DNA from: Alkaliphilus metalliredigens QYMF
GTDB lineage: Bacteria > Bacillota > Clostridia > Peptostreptococcales > Natronincolaceae
Assembly: GCF_000016985.1 (NCBI RefSeq)
Contig: NC_009633.1
Coordinates: 3,019,539-3,083,538, forward strand
Direction of reading: 5' to 3'
DNA: 64,000 bases
The notes below the pieces were generated by a model. The model saw nothing but the letters and a program-made list of their open reading frames with translations. It was not told where the DNA came from and ran no database searches. Shown piece after piece: positions 1 through 8,529 of this stretch; the stretch's first letter is position 1; each line of letters begins with the position of its first letter. Made by a program: the position numbers and the translations under genes.

Positions 1-75
1 AATCCCAATCCCTGCTTCTCCTGGGTTTCCCCTTGAACCACCGTCGGTATATATGATTGCTTCTTCTATACTCAT
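1..75 (-). CDS. rnhA: Ribonuclease HI-like protein, N-terminal fragment
   Basis: Only the first 25 codons are in the window; the rest lies before base 1. They begin MSIEEAIIYTDGGSRGNPG, the first strand of the RNase H fold: an Asp followed by GGSRGNPG, with the Asp the first metal-binding catalytic residue of the family. RNase HI cuts the RNA strand of RNA-DNA hybrids. The ATG at 73-75 follows an AGGTG ribosome site; a nearer in-frame-looking ATG at 78-80 stops after two codons. It is the last visible gene of the minus-strand run that includes the Nif3-like gene. Full-length status and C-terminal acidic residues cannot be seen. Confidence 0.8.
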   Translation of the reverse strand, partial: MSIEEAIIYTDGGSRGNPGEAGIGI

Positions 76-111
76 TTCATCACCTGTTTTCTTATATTTT
101 TAATCCATTTT

Positions 112-1230
112 TTATAATATCTGAAAGGGATTGATATCAATGGTGGATGTCAACACCTCTACTTCACTGCCTGCTTCAGCCAGTCTTTCTTCTAAATAAG
201 TGGCCACCAGGCTTCCAAAATGCTTTTCACTTTCAAAGTGACCTAGGTCAATGACGCTAAAGCCTTGCTCTAGGGCATCCTGGGCGTCATGGTATTTGAC
301 ATCCCCTGTTATCATGCAGTCACATCCTGCTCTAATGGCATGGTCTATGAAATCTGCGCCGCTACCGTTGAGCACGCACACCCTTTCGATTGAATCCCTA
401 AGGTTTCCCACTACTCTGATGCTTGAGATCTCAAATAAACCTTTTAGCTTTTGGATAAACTCAGATAGTGTTATTGGTTTTTCAAGTCTTCCCATGCGTC
501 CAAGACCCACTGCCTCCCCCTTGTTTTCTAGAGGATAAAGATCATAAGCCACTTCCTCATATGGGTGTGCCACCATCATATTTTTCAAAACTGTTTTGAG
601 CTGACTTCCCCTAAGGATGGTCTCTAAACGTACCTCTTCTACCCTTTCAAGGACGTCCTGTTGTCCTATATACGGATTGGTACCCTCTAGTGGCATAAAT
701 GCACCCATTCCCTCTGTTCGAAAGCTACAGTGGCTATAATTACCGATATGTCCTGCTCCAGCAATTCCTATGGCTTGGGCCAACTGTTCTTCATGGGTCT
801 TGGGTACAAAGACCACTAGTTTAAGGAGCTTTTCATAATAGGTTTCTTGAAGTATTGTAATTTCCTGTAATCCGATCCTCTTGGCTATGCTATCATTAAG
901 CCCATCCCTTGCCACATCAATATTAGTATGTACTGAGTAAATACTAATGCCATTTTGGATAGCTTTAAACACCATACTTCCTTTTATATCTGTCTTTATT
1001 ACTTTTTTTAGGGGTGTAAACAGAAAAGGGTGATGGGTGATGATGAGCTGGACCTCTTTTTCAATGGCTTCTTTTAATACCGCCTGTGTTAGGTCTAAAC
1101 AAACCAGTACCTTATTCACCACTGCCTCAGGATCCCCTACCTGAAGGCCAACATGATCCCATTTCATGGCATAATGCTGAGGGGCCAGTCCTTCTACTAA
1201 TCCTACTATCTCTTTTACTTTTTGAGACAT
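112..1230 (-). CDS. Nif3-like dinuclear metal-centre protein (YqfO family)
   Basis: A 372-residue DUF34/Nif3 protein of the longer Firmicutes type. An N-terminal Nif3 half carries the metal ligands ITHHP (His66-His67) and HTNID (His101, Asp105). A PII-like insert spans roughly residues 130-235, and the C-terminal half ends with a DLGHFESE ligand motif. The family binds two metal ions; its substrate is still uncertain, and old GTP cyclohydrolase labels are not well supported. The ATG follows GGGAGGTG, and the gene overlaps the 3' end of trmK by 16 bases, so the two are translationally coupled. The trmK-nif3 pair is conserved downstream of rpoD in Firmicutes. Confidence 0.9.
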   Translation of the reverse strand: MSQKVKEIVGLVEGLAPQHYAMKWDHVGLQVGDPEAVVNKVLVCLDLTQAVLKEAIEKEVQLIITHHPFLFTPLKKVIKTDIKGSMVFKAIQNGISIYSVHTNIDVARDGLNDSIAKRIGLQEITILQETYYEKLLKLVVFVPKTHEEQLAQAIGIAGAGHIGNYSHCSFRTEGMGAFMPLEGTNPYIGQQDVLERVEEVRLETILRGSQLKTVLKNMMVAHPYEEVAYDLYPLENKGEAVGLGRMGRLEKPITLSEFIQKLKGLFEISSIRVVGNLRDSIERVCVLNGSGADFIDHAIRAGCDCMITGDVKYHDAQDALEQGFSVIDLGHFESEKHFGSLVATYLEERLAEAGSEVEVLTSTIDINPFQIL

Positions 1231-1916
1231 GCATGCACCTCCCTTAATTTAATTAGTTTCTCTTGAGAAGCCTGGACCTTTTCCACATGTTCCTCCAGGG
1301 TGCTCTTTTCAAGGCTTTCTATGATTCTTTCTACCTGCTTACTCTTTTTCTCAATAAAGGCCATAGCAACCTCTGGGGGATTCGATTCAATGAAAAATCC
1401 AATTTCATATTGAATGTCATCTGCTACAACTTGATGCCCCTTTTCTGTTAGGATAATTTCATAAATTCGGTGATCCTCCTGAACCAGAATATCCTGCTTA
1501 ATTTGAAATCCATGCTTCACTAAATATCTTCGTAGGACCTCTGGCGTCTGCATTGGCTGTAAAATAAATGTATGAATACTACTGGCCACCTCAGGGTCAT
1601 TTTGTAAAATATCAGATATTAACAATCCTCCCATGCCAGCAATAATCACAGTGTCTACTTCACCAGGCTTCAAGACCTCCAGGCCACTACCCAATCTGGT
1701 TTCCGCCACTGCTTCATAGCCATACTGTTTAATATTTTCCTTCGCACTTTCTAAGGGTTTCTCGTTAACATCCCCTGCGATGACAAAGGGAGTCATTTCA
1801 TTTTGCAATAAATAAATGGGAATATAGCCATGATCTGTACCGATATCCGCTAGTCGACTTCCCTTCGGTACAAGCTGGGCAATTTTTTTTAATCTAGATG
1901 GTAATTTGATGGTCAT
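1215..1916 (-). CDS. trmK: tRNA (adenine22-N1)-methyltransferase TrmK
   Basis: The 233-residue protein has the TrmK/YqfN layout: a Rossmann methyltransferase domain with a SAM-binding loop ADIGTDHGY (residues 23-31) and a later GMGG motif, then a helical C-terminal segment that ends in a Lys/Glu-rich coiled coil. The family methylates N1 of A22 in tRNA using S-adenosylmethionine in the cytoplasm. It sits in its usual place between rpoD and the nif3-like gene and overlaps the latter. The ATG has a modest AGGGG site. Its neighbours make the assignment firm. Confidence 0.92.
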   Translation of the reverse strand: MTIKLPSRLKKIAQLVPKGSRLADIGTDHGYIPIYLLQNEMTPFVIAGDVNEKPLESAKENIKQYGYEAVAETRLGSGLEVLKPGEVDTVIIAGMGGLLISDILQNDPEVASSIHTFILQPMQTPEVLRRYLVKHGFQIKQDILVQEDHRIYEIILTEKGHQVVADDIQYEIGFFIESNPPEVAMAFIEKKSKQVERIIESLEKSTLEEHVEKVQASQEKLIKLREVHACLKK

Positions 1917-2080
1917 AGGTTAACCCCTTTTATCTTATTATTGATGTGTACAGGTGACACTCTTTAACCTTATGAAGCTGATTACTTATTTAAAATGTAA
2001 TTTTTTCACTAATTCTCCATCAATTACTTTTATAAATATCCCTCAGGATCTACACACTATACATAAGGGAGGGATTTCAA

Positions 2081-2284
2081 ATGTCCAAAGATAAAAAACG
2101 CCCCGAGGTTGTTCCTGTAGCAGAATTATCTAACATCTATACAGGAAGGCGAACAATAGAATGGGAACGTGCTTCTGCTGAATATATGAACCTTCTCCAA
2201 AATCAATCTGAGCTTCAGGAAAGTGATGAAGAAAAAAAGAAAAAAATCGAATATGCAACCCGAAGACAGTATTGGACATTCTAA
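2081..2284 (+). CDS. Small charged protein of unknown function
   Basis: A 67-residue ORF on the opposite strand to its neighbours. A strong ribosome site (AAGGGAGGG, 7 bases before ATG) and a hairpin terminator just downstream make it a convincing real gene. The product is hydrophilic with no membrane segment. It is rich in Lys and Glu, with a helix-forming run of Glu/Lys near residues 46-58 and an aromatic end (RRQYWTF). I do not recognise the family. It lies alone between divergent trmK and convergent rpoD. Confidence 0.7.
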   Translation: MSKDKKRPEVVPVAELSNIYTGRRTIEWERASAEYMNLLQNQSELQESDEEKKKKIEYATRRQYWTF

Positions 2285-2321
2285 TCACGTTTCACAAATG
2301 ATTGTTGTCCTGGTTTTAAGA

Positions 2322-2357
2322 AAACGATAGACTCGCTGTTTGCGAATCTATCGTTTT
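2322..2357. terminator. Bidirectional terminator between the orphan gene and rpoD
   Basis: A 14-15 bp stem (arms starting aaacgatagac and ending gtctatcgttt-like, with one mismatch) encloses a short loop. A-runs on the left and T-runs on the right let it serve both the plus-strand small gene (stop 2284) and minus-strand rpoD (stop 2362). Confidence 0.85.
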
Positions 2358-2361
2358 TATC

Positions 2362-3480
2362 TTACTCTAAATAATCTTTTAGCTTTTTACTTCGACTAGG
2401 ATGTCTTAGCTTTCGCAATGCCTTTGCTTCTATTTGACGAATTCGCTCACGGGTGACATCGAACTTCTTGCCCACTTCTTCAAGTGTTCTTGCTCTCCCA
2501 TCATCTAAACCAAAGCGAAGACGTAGTACTTTTTGCTCTCTAGGGGTTAATGTATCTAATACCTCAATAAGCTGTTCCTTTAGCAGGGAAAAGGCCGCCG
2601 CTTCAGCGGGTGCTGGTGCATCGTCATCAGGGATAAAGTCACCTAAATGACTGTCTTCTTCTTCTCCAATAGGTGTTTCTAATGATACAGGCTCTTGGGC
2701 AATTTTTAAAATTTCCCTTACTTTTTCCTCTGGAAGGTCCATCTCCTTAGCAATTTCCTCTGGTTTAGGTTCTCGACCAAACTCCTGAAGTAGTTGTCTA
2801 GAGACACGGATTAACTTGTTAATGGTCTCAACCATGTGTACTGGAATTCTAATGGTCCGTGCTTGATCTGCAATTGCCCGTGTAATGGCTTGTCGAATCC
2901 ACCAAGTCGCATAGGTACTAAATTTATATCCTTTACGATAATCAAATTTTTCTACAGCCTTAATTAAACCAAGATTTCCCTCTTGAATTAAATCTAAGAA
3001 AAGCATCCCTCTTCCAACGTATCTTTTAGCAATGCTGACAACCAGTCTTAGATTGGCTTCCACTAATTTCTTCTTGGCAAGTTCATCCCCTGCCTCCATG
3101 CGTGTGGCTAAATCAATTTCCTCTGGTCCTGTTAGCAATGGTACTTTTCCGATTTCCTTTAGATACATCCGAACCGGATCATCGATGATAACACCTTTTA
3201 GCATGTTGATGTCAGCCTCTATATTTTCTGCTACAGTGACTTCTTCCTCATCCTCTAACTCAGCCTCATCCACATCATCGACATCATCTGCTTCTTTATC
3301 TCCTACAATGTCAATGCCTAGGGTTGCAAAGTGCTCATAGATTTCCTCGATTTGCTCCTTGTCTAACTCTATATCTTCTAGGGCATGTACAATCTCGGCA
3401 TAAGTAATGATTCCTCTTTTTTTGCCTTTTTCGATCAGCTTCTTGATTGATTCTTTTTTCATATTATTTGTCTTACTCAA
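2362..3480 (-). CDS. rpoD: Primary sigma factor RpoD (SigA)
   Basis: The 372-residue product is the housekeeping sigma-70 factor. A short region 1.1 is followed by an acidic stretch (about residues 60-85). Region 1.2 has the [11 protein letters not shown] signature, regions 2.1-2.4 include [16 protein letters not shown] and [10 protein letters not shown], and region 4.2 at the C terminus reads [19 protein letters not shown]. It directs core RNA polymerase to TTGACA/TATAAT promoters, several of which are seen in this window. The start is a TTG 9 bases after GGGAGGG; an ATG six codons later is possible. It follows dnaG by 18 bases in the classical dnaG-rpoD operon. Confidence 0.97.
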   Translation of the reverse strand: MSKTNNMKKESIKKLIEKGKKRGIITYAEIVHALEDIELDKEQIEEIYEHFATLGIDIVGDKEADDVDDVDEAELEDEEEVTVAENIEADINMLKGVIIDDPVRMYLKEIGKVPLLTGPEEIDLATRMEAGDELAKKKLVEANLRLVVSIAKRYVGRGMLFLDLIQEGNLGLIKAVEKFDYRKGYKFSTYATWWIRQAITRAIADQARTIRIPVHMVETINKLIRVSRQLLQEFGREPKPEEIAKEMDLPEEKVREILKIAQEPVSLETPIGEEEDSHLGDFIPDDDAPAPAEAAAFSLLKEQLIEVLDTLTPREQKVLRLRFGLDDGRARTLEEVGKKFDVTRERIRQIEAKALRKLRHPSRSKKLKDYLE

Positions 3481-3498
3481 GTGGTTTCCCTCCCTTCT

Positions 3499-5334
3499 TT
3501 AAGCCTGTATCCTTTGTAACTCCAGTTTTTTCTTCATAATTTCTATACCTATTTCCAACAATTCCTTTTCAACCTCTTCCTTATTTAGATTTGAGTTGTT
3601 TAAAATGTCCTTTTCCCTCTGCTGTAGCTGCCTGATCTCGTATAACAGCTTATATCTTTTTAAGTTTCTCAGATATTGATCAATGGCCTTATTCATATCA
3701 ATATGCTGAATTTCTATGTGAAGTAAATCAGTCATTGTTTCTTTTAGATCGGGATAGTGCTCTACGAGCTGCTGGGTCCCTTGTAAGTTTTGATGATTTT
3801 CATAGATGTATTCCACAATAAGCTGATGCTTTCCTATGGTAAAATCTTCTGCCTCTACCTTCTCCATCAAATGGGGTATGGCATTTATATTTAAAAGCAT
3901 GAATTTAATCAACTGCTTTTCAATAATCGTATGTCCTTTTTGTTCTACAGGTGGTAATGCTTCTATGTATTTATATTTACTGTTATTATTTCTATTGTAG
4001 TTTGAACTATACTTTTTCGTCTCAGAATTCGGTTTTTGTTTTTTCTGATGTCCATACACTTCTAATGCAATGGCATCTTGATTGATCCCCGTTTCCTGGG
4101 AGACTTTCTGAATGTACGCTTCTTTTTCTATTGGACTTTTAATTTGCTTAATAATTTTGGCAATGTCTCTGGCTAGGTTAACGCGTCCTTCCACTTTATC
4201 CTGTGGGTACTTTTCCTTCGCCAACATAATTTGATAATCAACTACATTGAGAGCAGCATTAATTGCCCTTTGAAATCCTTCTTTTCCCTTAGATTGAATA
4301 TAGGTGTCTGGATCAACACCCTTTGGCATCATCATGACTTTAATGTTAAAATCACCATTTTTAAGGATTTCTATACTCCTTAGGGTAGCTTTTATACCCG
4401 CCTCATCACCGTCAAAACAGAGTATTACATCGTCGCAGTATCGTTTGAGTACTTGTGCATGCTCCTTTGTAAGAGATGTGCCTAGGGCCGCCACGACATT
4501 TTTAAATCCTTGCTGATATAAGGGAATCACATCCATATATCCCTCAACTAAAATCAATTGTCTGGTTGTCATATACTTTCTAGCAATGTTTAAGCCATAT
4601 AAAATTCTACTTTTATTAAAGAGCTTCGTCTCTGGAGAGTTCAAATACTTAGGTAACGAGTCATCTAGTACCCTACCTCCAAAGCCAACAACATTACCTC
4701 TTATATCAAAAATTGGAAAGATGATCCGATTTCTAAAGCGGTCATAATAACCACTTTGCTCTTTTTTGGGAATAATCAATCCACACTTTTCAATATCTTT
4801 TAAATCATAGCCTTCTTGAGTAAGATGTTGTATTAATCCCTGCCATTCATTGGGAGCAAATCCTAACCCAAAGGTATTGATTGTCTTACTAATCAATCCT
4901 CTTTCGGATAAGTATCCCAAGGCAATACTTTTTTCCTTGGTCAGACAGTGATAATAATACTTGGCAGCTTTTTTATTGATCTCCCAGAAAAGGTTGCGAA
5001 GCTTCATTTCCTCAGCTACTTCCAAAGACTGATCTTTTTCTGGAATTTCAATATTTGCCCTTTGGGCCAGCATTTTAATTGCCTCCATAAAGTCTAGATT
5101 CTCCATTTTCATAATAAACTGAATGACATCGCCTCCTTCACCACAGCCGAAACACTTATAGAACTGTTTTTCGGTACTAACATTAAAGGAGGGCGTTTTT
5201 TCATTATGAAATGGACATAATGCTTTATTGGAGCTACCTATTCTTTTTAAGGATATATATTGAGAAATCACATCTGTAATTTCATTTTGAGCCTTGATTT
5301 CATCGATCAATTCCTCTGGAAAACCCTTTTCCAT
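3499..5334 (-). CDS. dnaG: DNA primase DnaG
   Basis: A 611-residue bacterial primase that makes RNA primers at the replication fork. The N-terminal CHC2 zinc finger uses Cys40, His43, Cys61 and Cys64. The middle Toprim core has VEGYMD with the catalytic Glu and CFDGDEAG with metal-binding Asp residues. The C-terminal third is helical and matches the DnaB-interaction region in position only. A low-complexity Asn/Tyr/Lys linker lies near residues 440-455. The ATG follows AGGTGAGC. It is cotranscribed with rpoD, the usual arrangement. Confidence 0.97.
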   Translation of the reverse strand: MEKGFPEELIDEIKAQNEITDVISQYISLKRIGSSNKALCPFHNEKTPSFNVSTEKQFYKCFGCGEGGDVIQFIMKMENLDFMEAIKMLAQRANIEIPEKDQSLEVAEEMKLRNLFWEINKKAAKYYYHCLTKEKSIALGYLSERGLISKTINTFGLGFAPNEWQGLIQHLTQEGYDLKDIEKCGLIIPKKEQSGYYDRFRNRIIFPIFDIRGNVVGFGGRVLDDSLPKYLNSPETKLFNKSRILYGLNIARKYMTTRQLILVEGYMDVIPLYQQGFKNVVAALGTSLTKEHAQVLKRYCDDVILCFDGDEAGIKATLRSIEILKNGDFNIKVMMMPKGVDPDTYIQSKGKEGFQRAINAALNVVDYQIMLAKEKYPQDKVEGRVNLARDIAKIIKQIKSPIEKEAYIQKVSQETGINQDAIALEVYGHQKKQKPNSETKKYSSNYNRNNNSKYKYIEALPPVEQKGHTIIEKQLIKFMLLNINAIPHLMEKVEAEDFTIGKHQLIVEYIYENHQNLQGTQQLVEHYPDLKETMTDLLHIEIQHIDMNKAIDQYLRNLKRYKLLYEIRQLQQREKDILNNSNLNKEEVEKELLEIGIEIMKKKLELQRIQA

Positions 5335-5401
5335 ATATGCTCACCTGACATCAAATTAGATTGTATTACTTTCTCTACTACACATTATTCTGTTTTTATC
5401 T

Positions 5402-5869
5402 TTAAACTCCTTCTTGTTTGGAGGAATTGCGTAAATGTTTTTCTAAAAATGATTCTAAAGCCTGTTGAAAGCGATGATCATCTTCTTTATTTCGCTTTTT
5501 AGGACCCTTAACACGTCCTCCTTGAAGCATCATTTTTCGATTAAGGTATCTCCGATCTAGCAAACTGCCAATATTGTCATTGGTATAAAAATGACCCCAG
5601 GGACTGAGAACAAATGCCCTTTTTCCTAGCACAAGGGCTGCTAGTCCTGTATCCGCTGTTATTACCAAGTCACCTGCCTTTGTTCGATTCATGATCATAA
5701 TATCTGCTGCCTCAGCTTCATTGTCTACGATGATGGTCTCGATTTTTTGTTCTCCCTTTGACATATGGGCAATGCTGTGAACTAAAATCAGCTCCAGATC
5801 ATGGTGCTCACATATGTTAAATAAAATGTTTTTTACGGGACATGCATCCCCGTCAATGATTACTTTCAT
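5402..5869 (-). CDS. YaiI/YqxD family protein (DUF188)
   Basis: A 155-residue DUF188 protein starting MKVIIDGDACPV, the family signature with conserved Asp residues near the N terminus. The fold resembles PIN-type nucleases, but no activity is established. The C-terminal part is basic. It lies directly upstream of dnaG, as in Bacillus (yqxD-dnaG-sigA). The ribosome site is weak (AAGGAA, 11 bases upstream). Confidence 0.88.
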   Translation of the reverse strand: MKVIIDGDACPVKNILFNICEHHDLELILVHSIAHMSKGEQKIETIIVDNEAEAADIMIMNRTKAGDLVITADTGLAALVLGKRAFVLSPWGHFYTNDNIGSLLDRRYLNRKMMLQGGRVKGPKKRNKEDDHRFQQALESFLEKHLRNSSKQEGV

Positions 5870-5952
5870 AAGGGTTTCAATTCCTTTATTTTAGGTCTAG
5901 AGATGTTTATTCGACATGAATCTCTCCGATTCCTCCTTATTTTTTAAAAAAC

Positions 5953-6963
5953 TTATCTTGATTTAGGTAAGAAAATCTTTTCAAATAACTGGATTGCGTA
6001 GAAGTCAGTGCACCCAGCGATATAATCTGCTACGGCTCTCATTAATCCTTCTTTTTTAATTAGATTGCGATATTCCTCTGGGAGTTTTTCAGGATTTTCT
6101 GAGAAGTGTTGGTATAAAAGTTCTACAATAAGTTTTGCCTTCTTTTTTTCGATTAAAGAAATTTCTCCTCGGTAGATTCTTTCGAACATAAATGTTCTCA
6201 ACTCTATCATGGCTTGTTTCACCAGGTCGCTTTGATATACCCTAACTTCCCCACCCTCCTGGAGTTTTTTTTGTGTTTCGTTGATCATATCAACTACAAA
6301 TGTGTTGATTCGATCACTATGTCTTGTTCCCAATATCCTGCAGGTATCCTTAGGAAGTTCGTCTATTGATAAGATGCCTGCATCTATACTATCTTGAATG
6401 TCATGACATAAATAAGTTAAGCGGTCCACTATTTTTACCAGCTTTCCTTCTAATGTGATGGGCGCATTGGGTCCTGTATGATTTAAAATCCCATCCCTTA
6501 CCTCCAGGGTTAGATTCAGCCCTTTCCCATTTCGCTCTAACTGATCTACCACTCTAAGACTCTGCTCATTATGCTTAAAATGTCCCGTGAGCTGATGAAG
6601 TACTTCTTCTCCGCAATGCCCGAAGCATGTATGTCCTAAATCATGGCCCATGGCTATGGCCTCAATTAAATCCTCATTGATCCTAAGGGCGCGACCGATG
6701 GTCCTTGCAATTTGACTGACTTCTAATGTATGGGTCAAGCGTGTTCTCATGAGATCATTTTTCACAATAAATACCTGGGTTTTTCCCTTTAGTTTTCTAA
6801 AGGATTTAGAGTGAATAATCCGATCTCGATCTCTTTGATAGATTGTCCGTATATCACATTCCGTTTCTGGTATTCTTCTTCCCTTTGACTCCTTACTCTT
6901 TTGAGCTACTGGAGCAAGATAACTCACCTCAAGTGCTTCTGTTACCTCTTTAGGACTCCTCAC
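5953..6963 (-). CDS. dgt: dGTP triphosphohydrolase-like HD protein (Dgt family)
   Basis: An HD-domain protein of about 336 residues related to deoxyguanosinetriphosphate triphosphohydrolase. Characteristic blocks are RDRDRIIHSKSFRKLKGKTQ, a ligand His in RLTHTLEV, and the HD pair in GHDLGHTCFGH (about residues 107-117). The family cleaves dNTPs to nucleoside and triphosphate, or acts as a related nucleotidase. Two starts are possible. TTG at 6975 abuts the AAAGG ribosome site and is too close. GTG at 6963 is better spaced, so I use it. It heads the run towards dnaG and rpoD. Confidence 0.88.
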   Translation of the reverse strand: MRSPKEVTEALEVSYLAPVAQKSKESKGRRIPETECDIRTIYQRDRDRIIHSKSFRKLKGKTQVFIVKNDLMRTRLTHTLEVSQIARTIGRALRINEDLIEAIAMGHDLGHTCFGHCGEEVLHQLTGHFKHNEQSLRVVDQLERNGKGLNLTLEVRDGILNHTGPNAPITLEGKLVKIVDRLTYLCHDIQDSIDAGILSIDELPKDTCRILGTRHSDRINTFVVDMINETQKKLQEGGEVRVYQSDLVKQAMIELRTFMFERIYRGEISLIEKKKAKLIVELLYQHFSENPEKLPEEYRNLIKKEGLMRAVADYIAGCTDFYAIQLFEKIFLPKSR

Positions 6964-6975
6964 TAGAAAAACCAA

Positions 6976-7399
6976 CCTTTCTTCATGATCTGATCAATCA
7001 CTACCCTGTATTAAATAAATATGCTTCTTTAGCTTGTTTATGAAATTTTCTTCTACTATTATATGCTTTATCATTATATACGCTATAAAACGCCAAAATC
7101 CTGCAAGTTAAAGGTTTTTTCTATTAGATACTCTTAACATTTATATTTTGTTTTATACACTTAAGCCCCTTGTATTAATGAAACAACTGAAAAATGGAGG
7201 GATTTCCCTCCATTTTAAGTATTTCTAGGCTTTCAGTATTCTTTTAGTTGGTTCTACGTATGTTTCTGATTTCTTTTAATGATACTTTGTGCTGTAGCTA
7301 ACAAAATAGACCAACCATTATTTTTTACTTTTATGGAACACTTCTTGTAATTATTCACAGTAAAATATCTTCACCTTCTTCAATAAAATTTAGATCATA
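6976..7399. other. Intergenic region with one terminator-like hairpin
   Basis: AT-rich, with no ORF of note. It holds the dgt upstream region and a perfect 12-bp inverted repeat at 7191-7216 (arm aaaatggaggga), which fits a terminator for minus-strand azlD. Nothing else was recognised. Confidence 0.6.
7191..7216 (-). terminator. Hairpin downstream of azlD
   Basis: Perfect inverted repeat, arms 7191-7202 and 7205-7216. The 11-bp usable stem with a 4-base loop lies 184 bases past the azlD stop codon. The outer base pairs are A/T runs, as in intrinsic terminators, but the distance leaves the assignment uncertain. Confidence 0.5.
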
Positions 7400-7732
7400 T
7401 TAGAACACTATACGAATTAAAATCATATAACAGGCTGTCCCGAGAAAGATACTGAGAAAAGTATTCTTTTTTGTGACTTGAGCAACTATCACAATGCCAA
7501 TTGAAAGTAATTCCACCATACCAAAGGGGAAAGCGGCCAAGTCAATGTTTCTTAGACAGTATATCACTAGAATAATCATGATAGATCCAGGCAATACAGT
7601 ACCAAGGTAGTGAACAATTCTGGGAAGTTCTTTCTTTCCACCAAACAAAAGATACGGTACAGCACGAGTGAGCCCTGTTATTGAGGCAACTACAATAAGG
7701 ACTGCAGCAGAAGAGCCAAAATCAATTGTCAT
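7400..7732 (-). CDS. azlD: Branched-chain amino acid exporter subunit AzlD
   Basis: A 110-residue membrane protein with four hydrophobic segments and the typical N-terminal RAVPYLLFGG motif of AzlD. With AzlC it forms an exporter of branched-chain amino acids and similar hydrophobic compounds. The start codon overlaps azlC by 11 bases and has its own GGAGGAG site, so the two are coupled. The pair lies downstream of a MocR regulator and its palindromic operator. Confidence 0.88.
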   Translation of the reverse strand: MTIDFGSSAAVLIVVASITGLTRAVPYLLFGGKKELPRIVHYLGTVLPGSIMIILVIYCLRNIDLAAFPFGMVELLSIGIVIVAQVTKKNTFLSIFLGTACYMILIRIVF

Positions 7733-8423
7733 ACTTCACTCCTCCCGTCTGCATGTCTATACGTTCCTTCATAATGGTCAGTGTAATTAAACTCACCGAT
7801 AATGCAGGAAGTAAAAAGTAGTCTGCTCCTAATAGAATATAGAATCCAATGGCACTGGCAAAACCTGTGATAGCCGGGATGTGGGATTCAAATTGATGCC
7901 ATTGATTGACACAAACTACAACAAAAAATGCGGTAGCAGAAAACTCAATTCCCGTCATATCAAAGGGTAGGATTTCACCAATTAAAGCTCCCATTGTACA
8001 ACTTAAAACCCACAGCATATGGCATATTAGAGCAATATAGAAATCTGCTTTTTGCTCATCTATATTCTCTGGATATTCGATAGAACAAAAAACTGAATAG
8101 GTTTCATCGGTTAGTGTTAAAACCATATAAGGGTACTTCCAGCCCATCTTGCGGAATTTAGCCACAAATCCTATACCGTAGAAAATGTGTCTTGCATTGA
8201 TGAAGAATGTCATCATTGCAATCATAAGCAGCGGTACGTCAGAGATTATGAGGGAAACCATAACAATCTGCATAGCGCCTGCATAAATGAAAACGCCTGA
8301 TAAAAAAGCCCAAAGAACTGAATAGCCTGCCTCATGTATTAGAATTCCAAATGCAATACCGACAAAAGTATATGAAAATAACAAAGGTATTATTTGCTTA
8401 ATAGCAAAACGAAATGTTTTCAT
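7722..8423 (-). CDS. azlC: Branched-chain amino acid exporter subunit AzlC
   Basis: An AzlC family permease of about 233 residues with around seven membrane segments; FVGIAFGILIHEAGYS near the start is typical. The open frame extends to 8498, but the ATG at 8421-8423 (MKTFRFAIKQ) follows an AAAGGAGGT site and matches family length, so I place the start there. The large subunit works with AzlD in the cytoplasmic membrane. A 32-bp palindrome 64 bases upstream of this start suggests control by the adjacent MocR regulator. Confidence 0.88.
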   Translation of the reverse strand: MKTFRFAIKQIIPLLFSYTFVGIAFGILIHEAGYSVLWAFLSGVFIYAGAMQIVMVSLIISDVPLLMIAMMTFFINARHIFYGIGFVAKFRKMGWKYPYMVLTLTDETYSVFCSIEYPENIDEQKADFYIALICHMLWVLSCTMGALIGEILPFDMTGIEFSATAFFVVVCVNQWHQFESHIPAITGFASAIGFYILLGADYFLLPALSVSLITLTIMKERIDMQTGGVKYDN

Positions 8424-8486
8424 TATCTGCACCGACCTCCTTTGCATACAAAGATTTATCTTATAATCTATGCTAGCACATGTAAA

Positions 8487-8518
8487 TACGCCATACAATT
8501 ATATAATTGTATGGCGTA
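8487..8518. promoter_or_regulatory. 32-bp perfect palindrome upstream of azlC (probable MocR operator)
   Basis: The palindrome is exact from 8487 to 8518, with core CATACAAT-N6-ATTGTATG. The same core recurs in front of the mocR gene (9938-9961), differing only in the central bases. A TATAAT lies inside it on the minus strand (8503-8498), but no good -35 is seen, which would suit an activated promoter. It has no T-run, so it is unlikely to be a terminator. Confidence 0.75.
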
Positions 8519-8529
8519 CACTTTTCTTC

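Noticed and set aside
8487-8518. Palindrome as the mocR transcription terminator
   Set aside because: No T-run on the minus strand, and the same core occurs at the mocR promoter, which fits an operator better.
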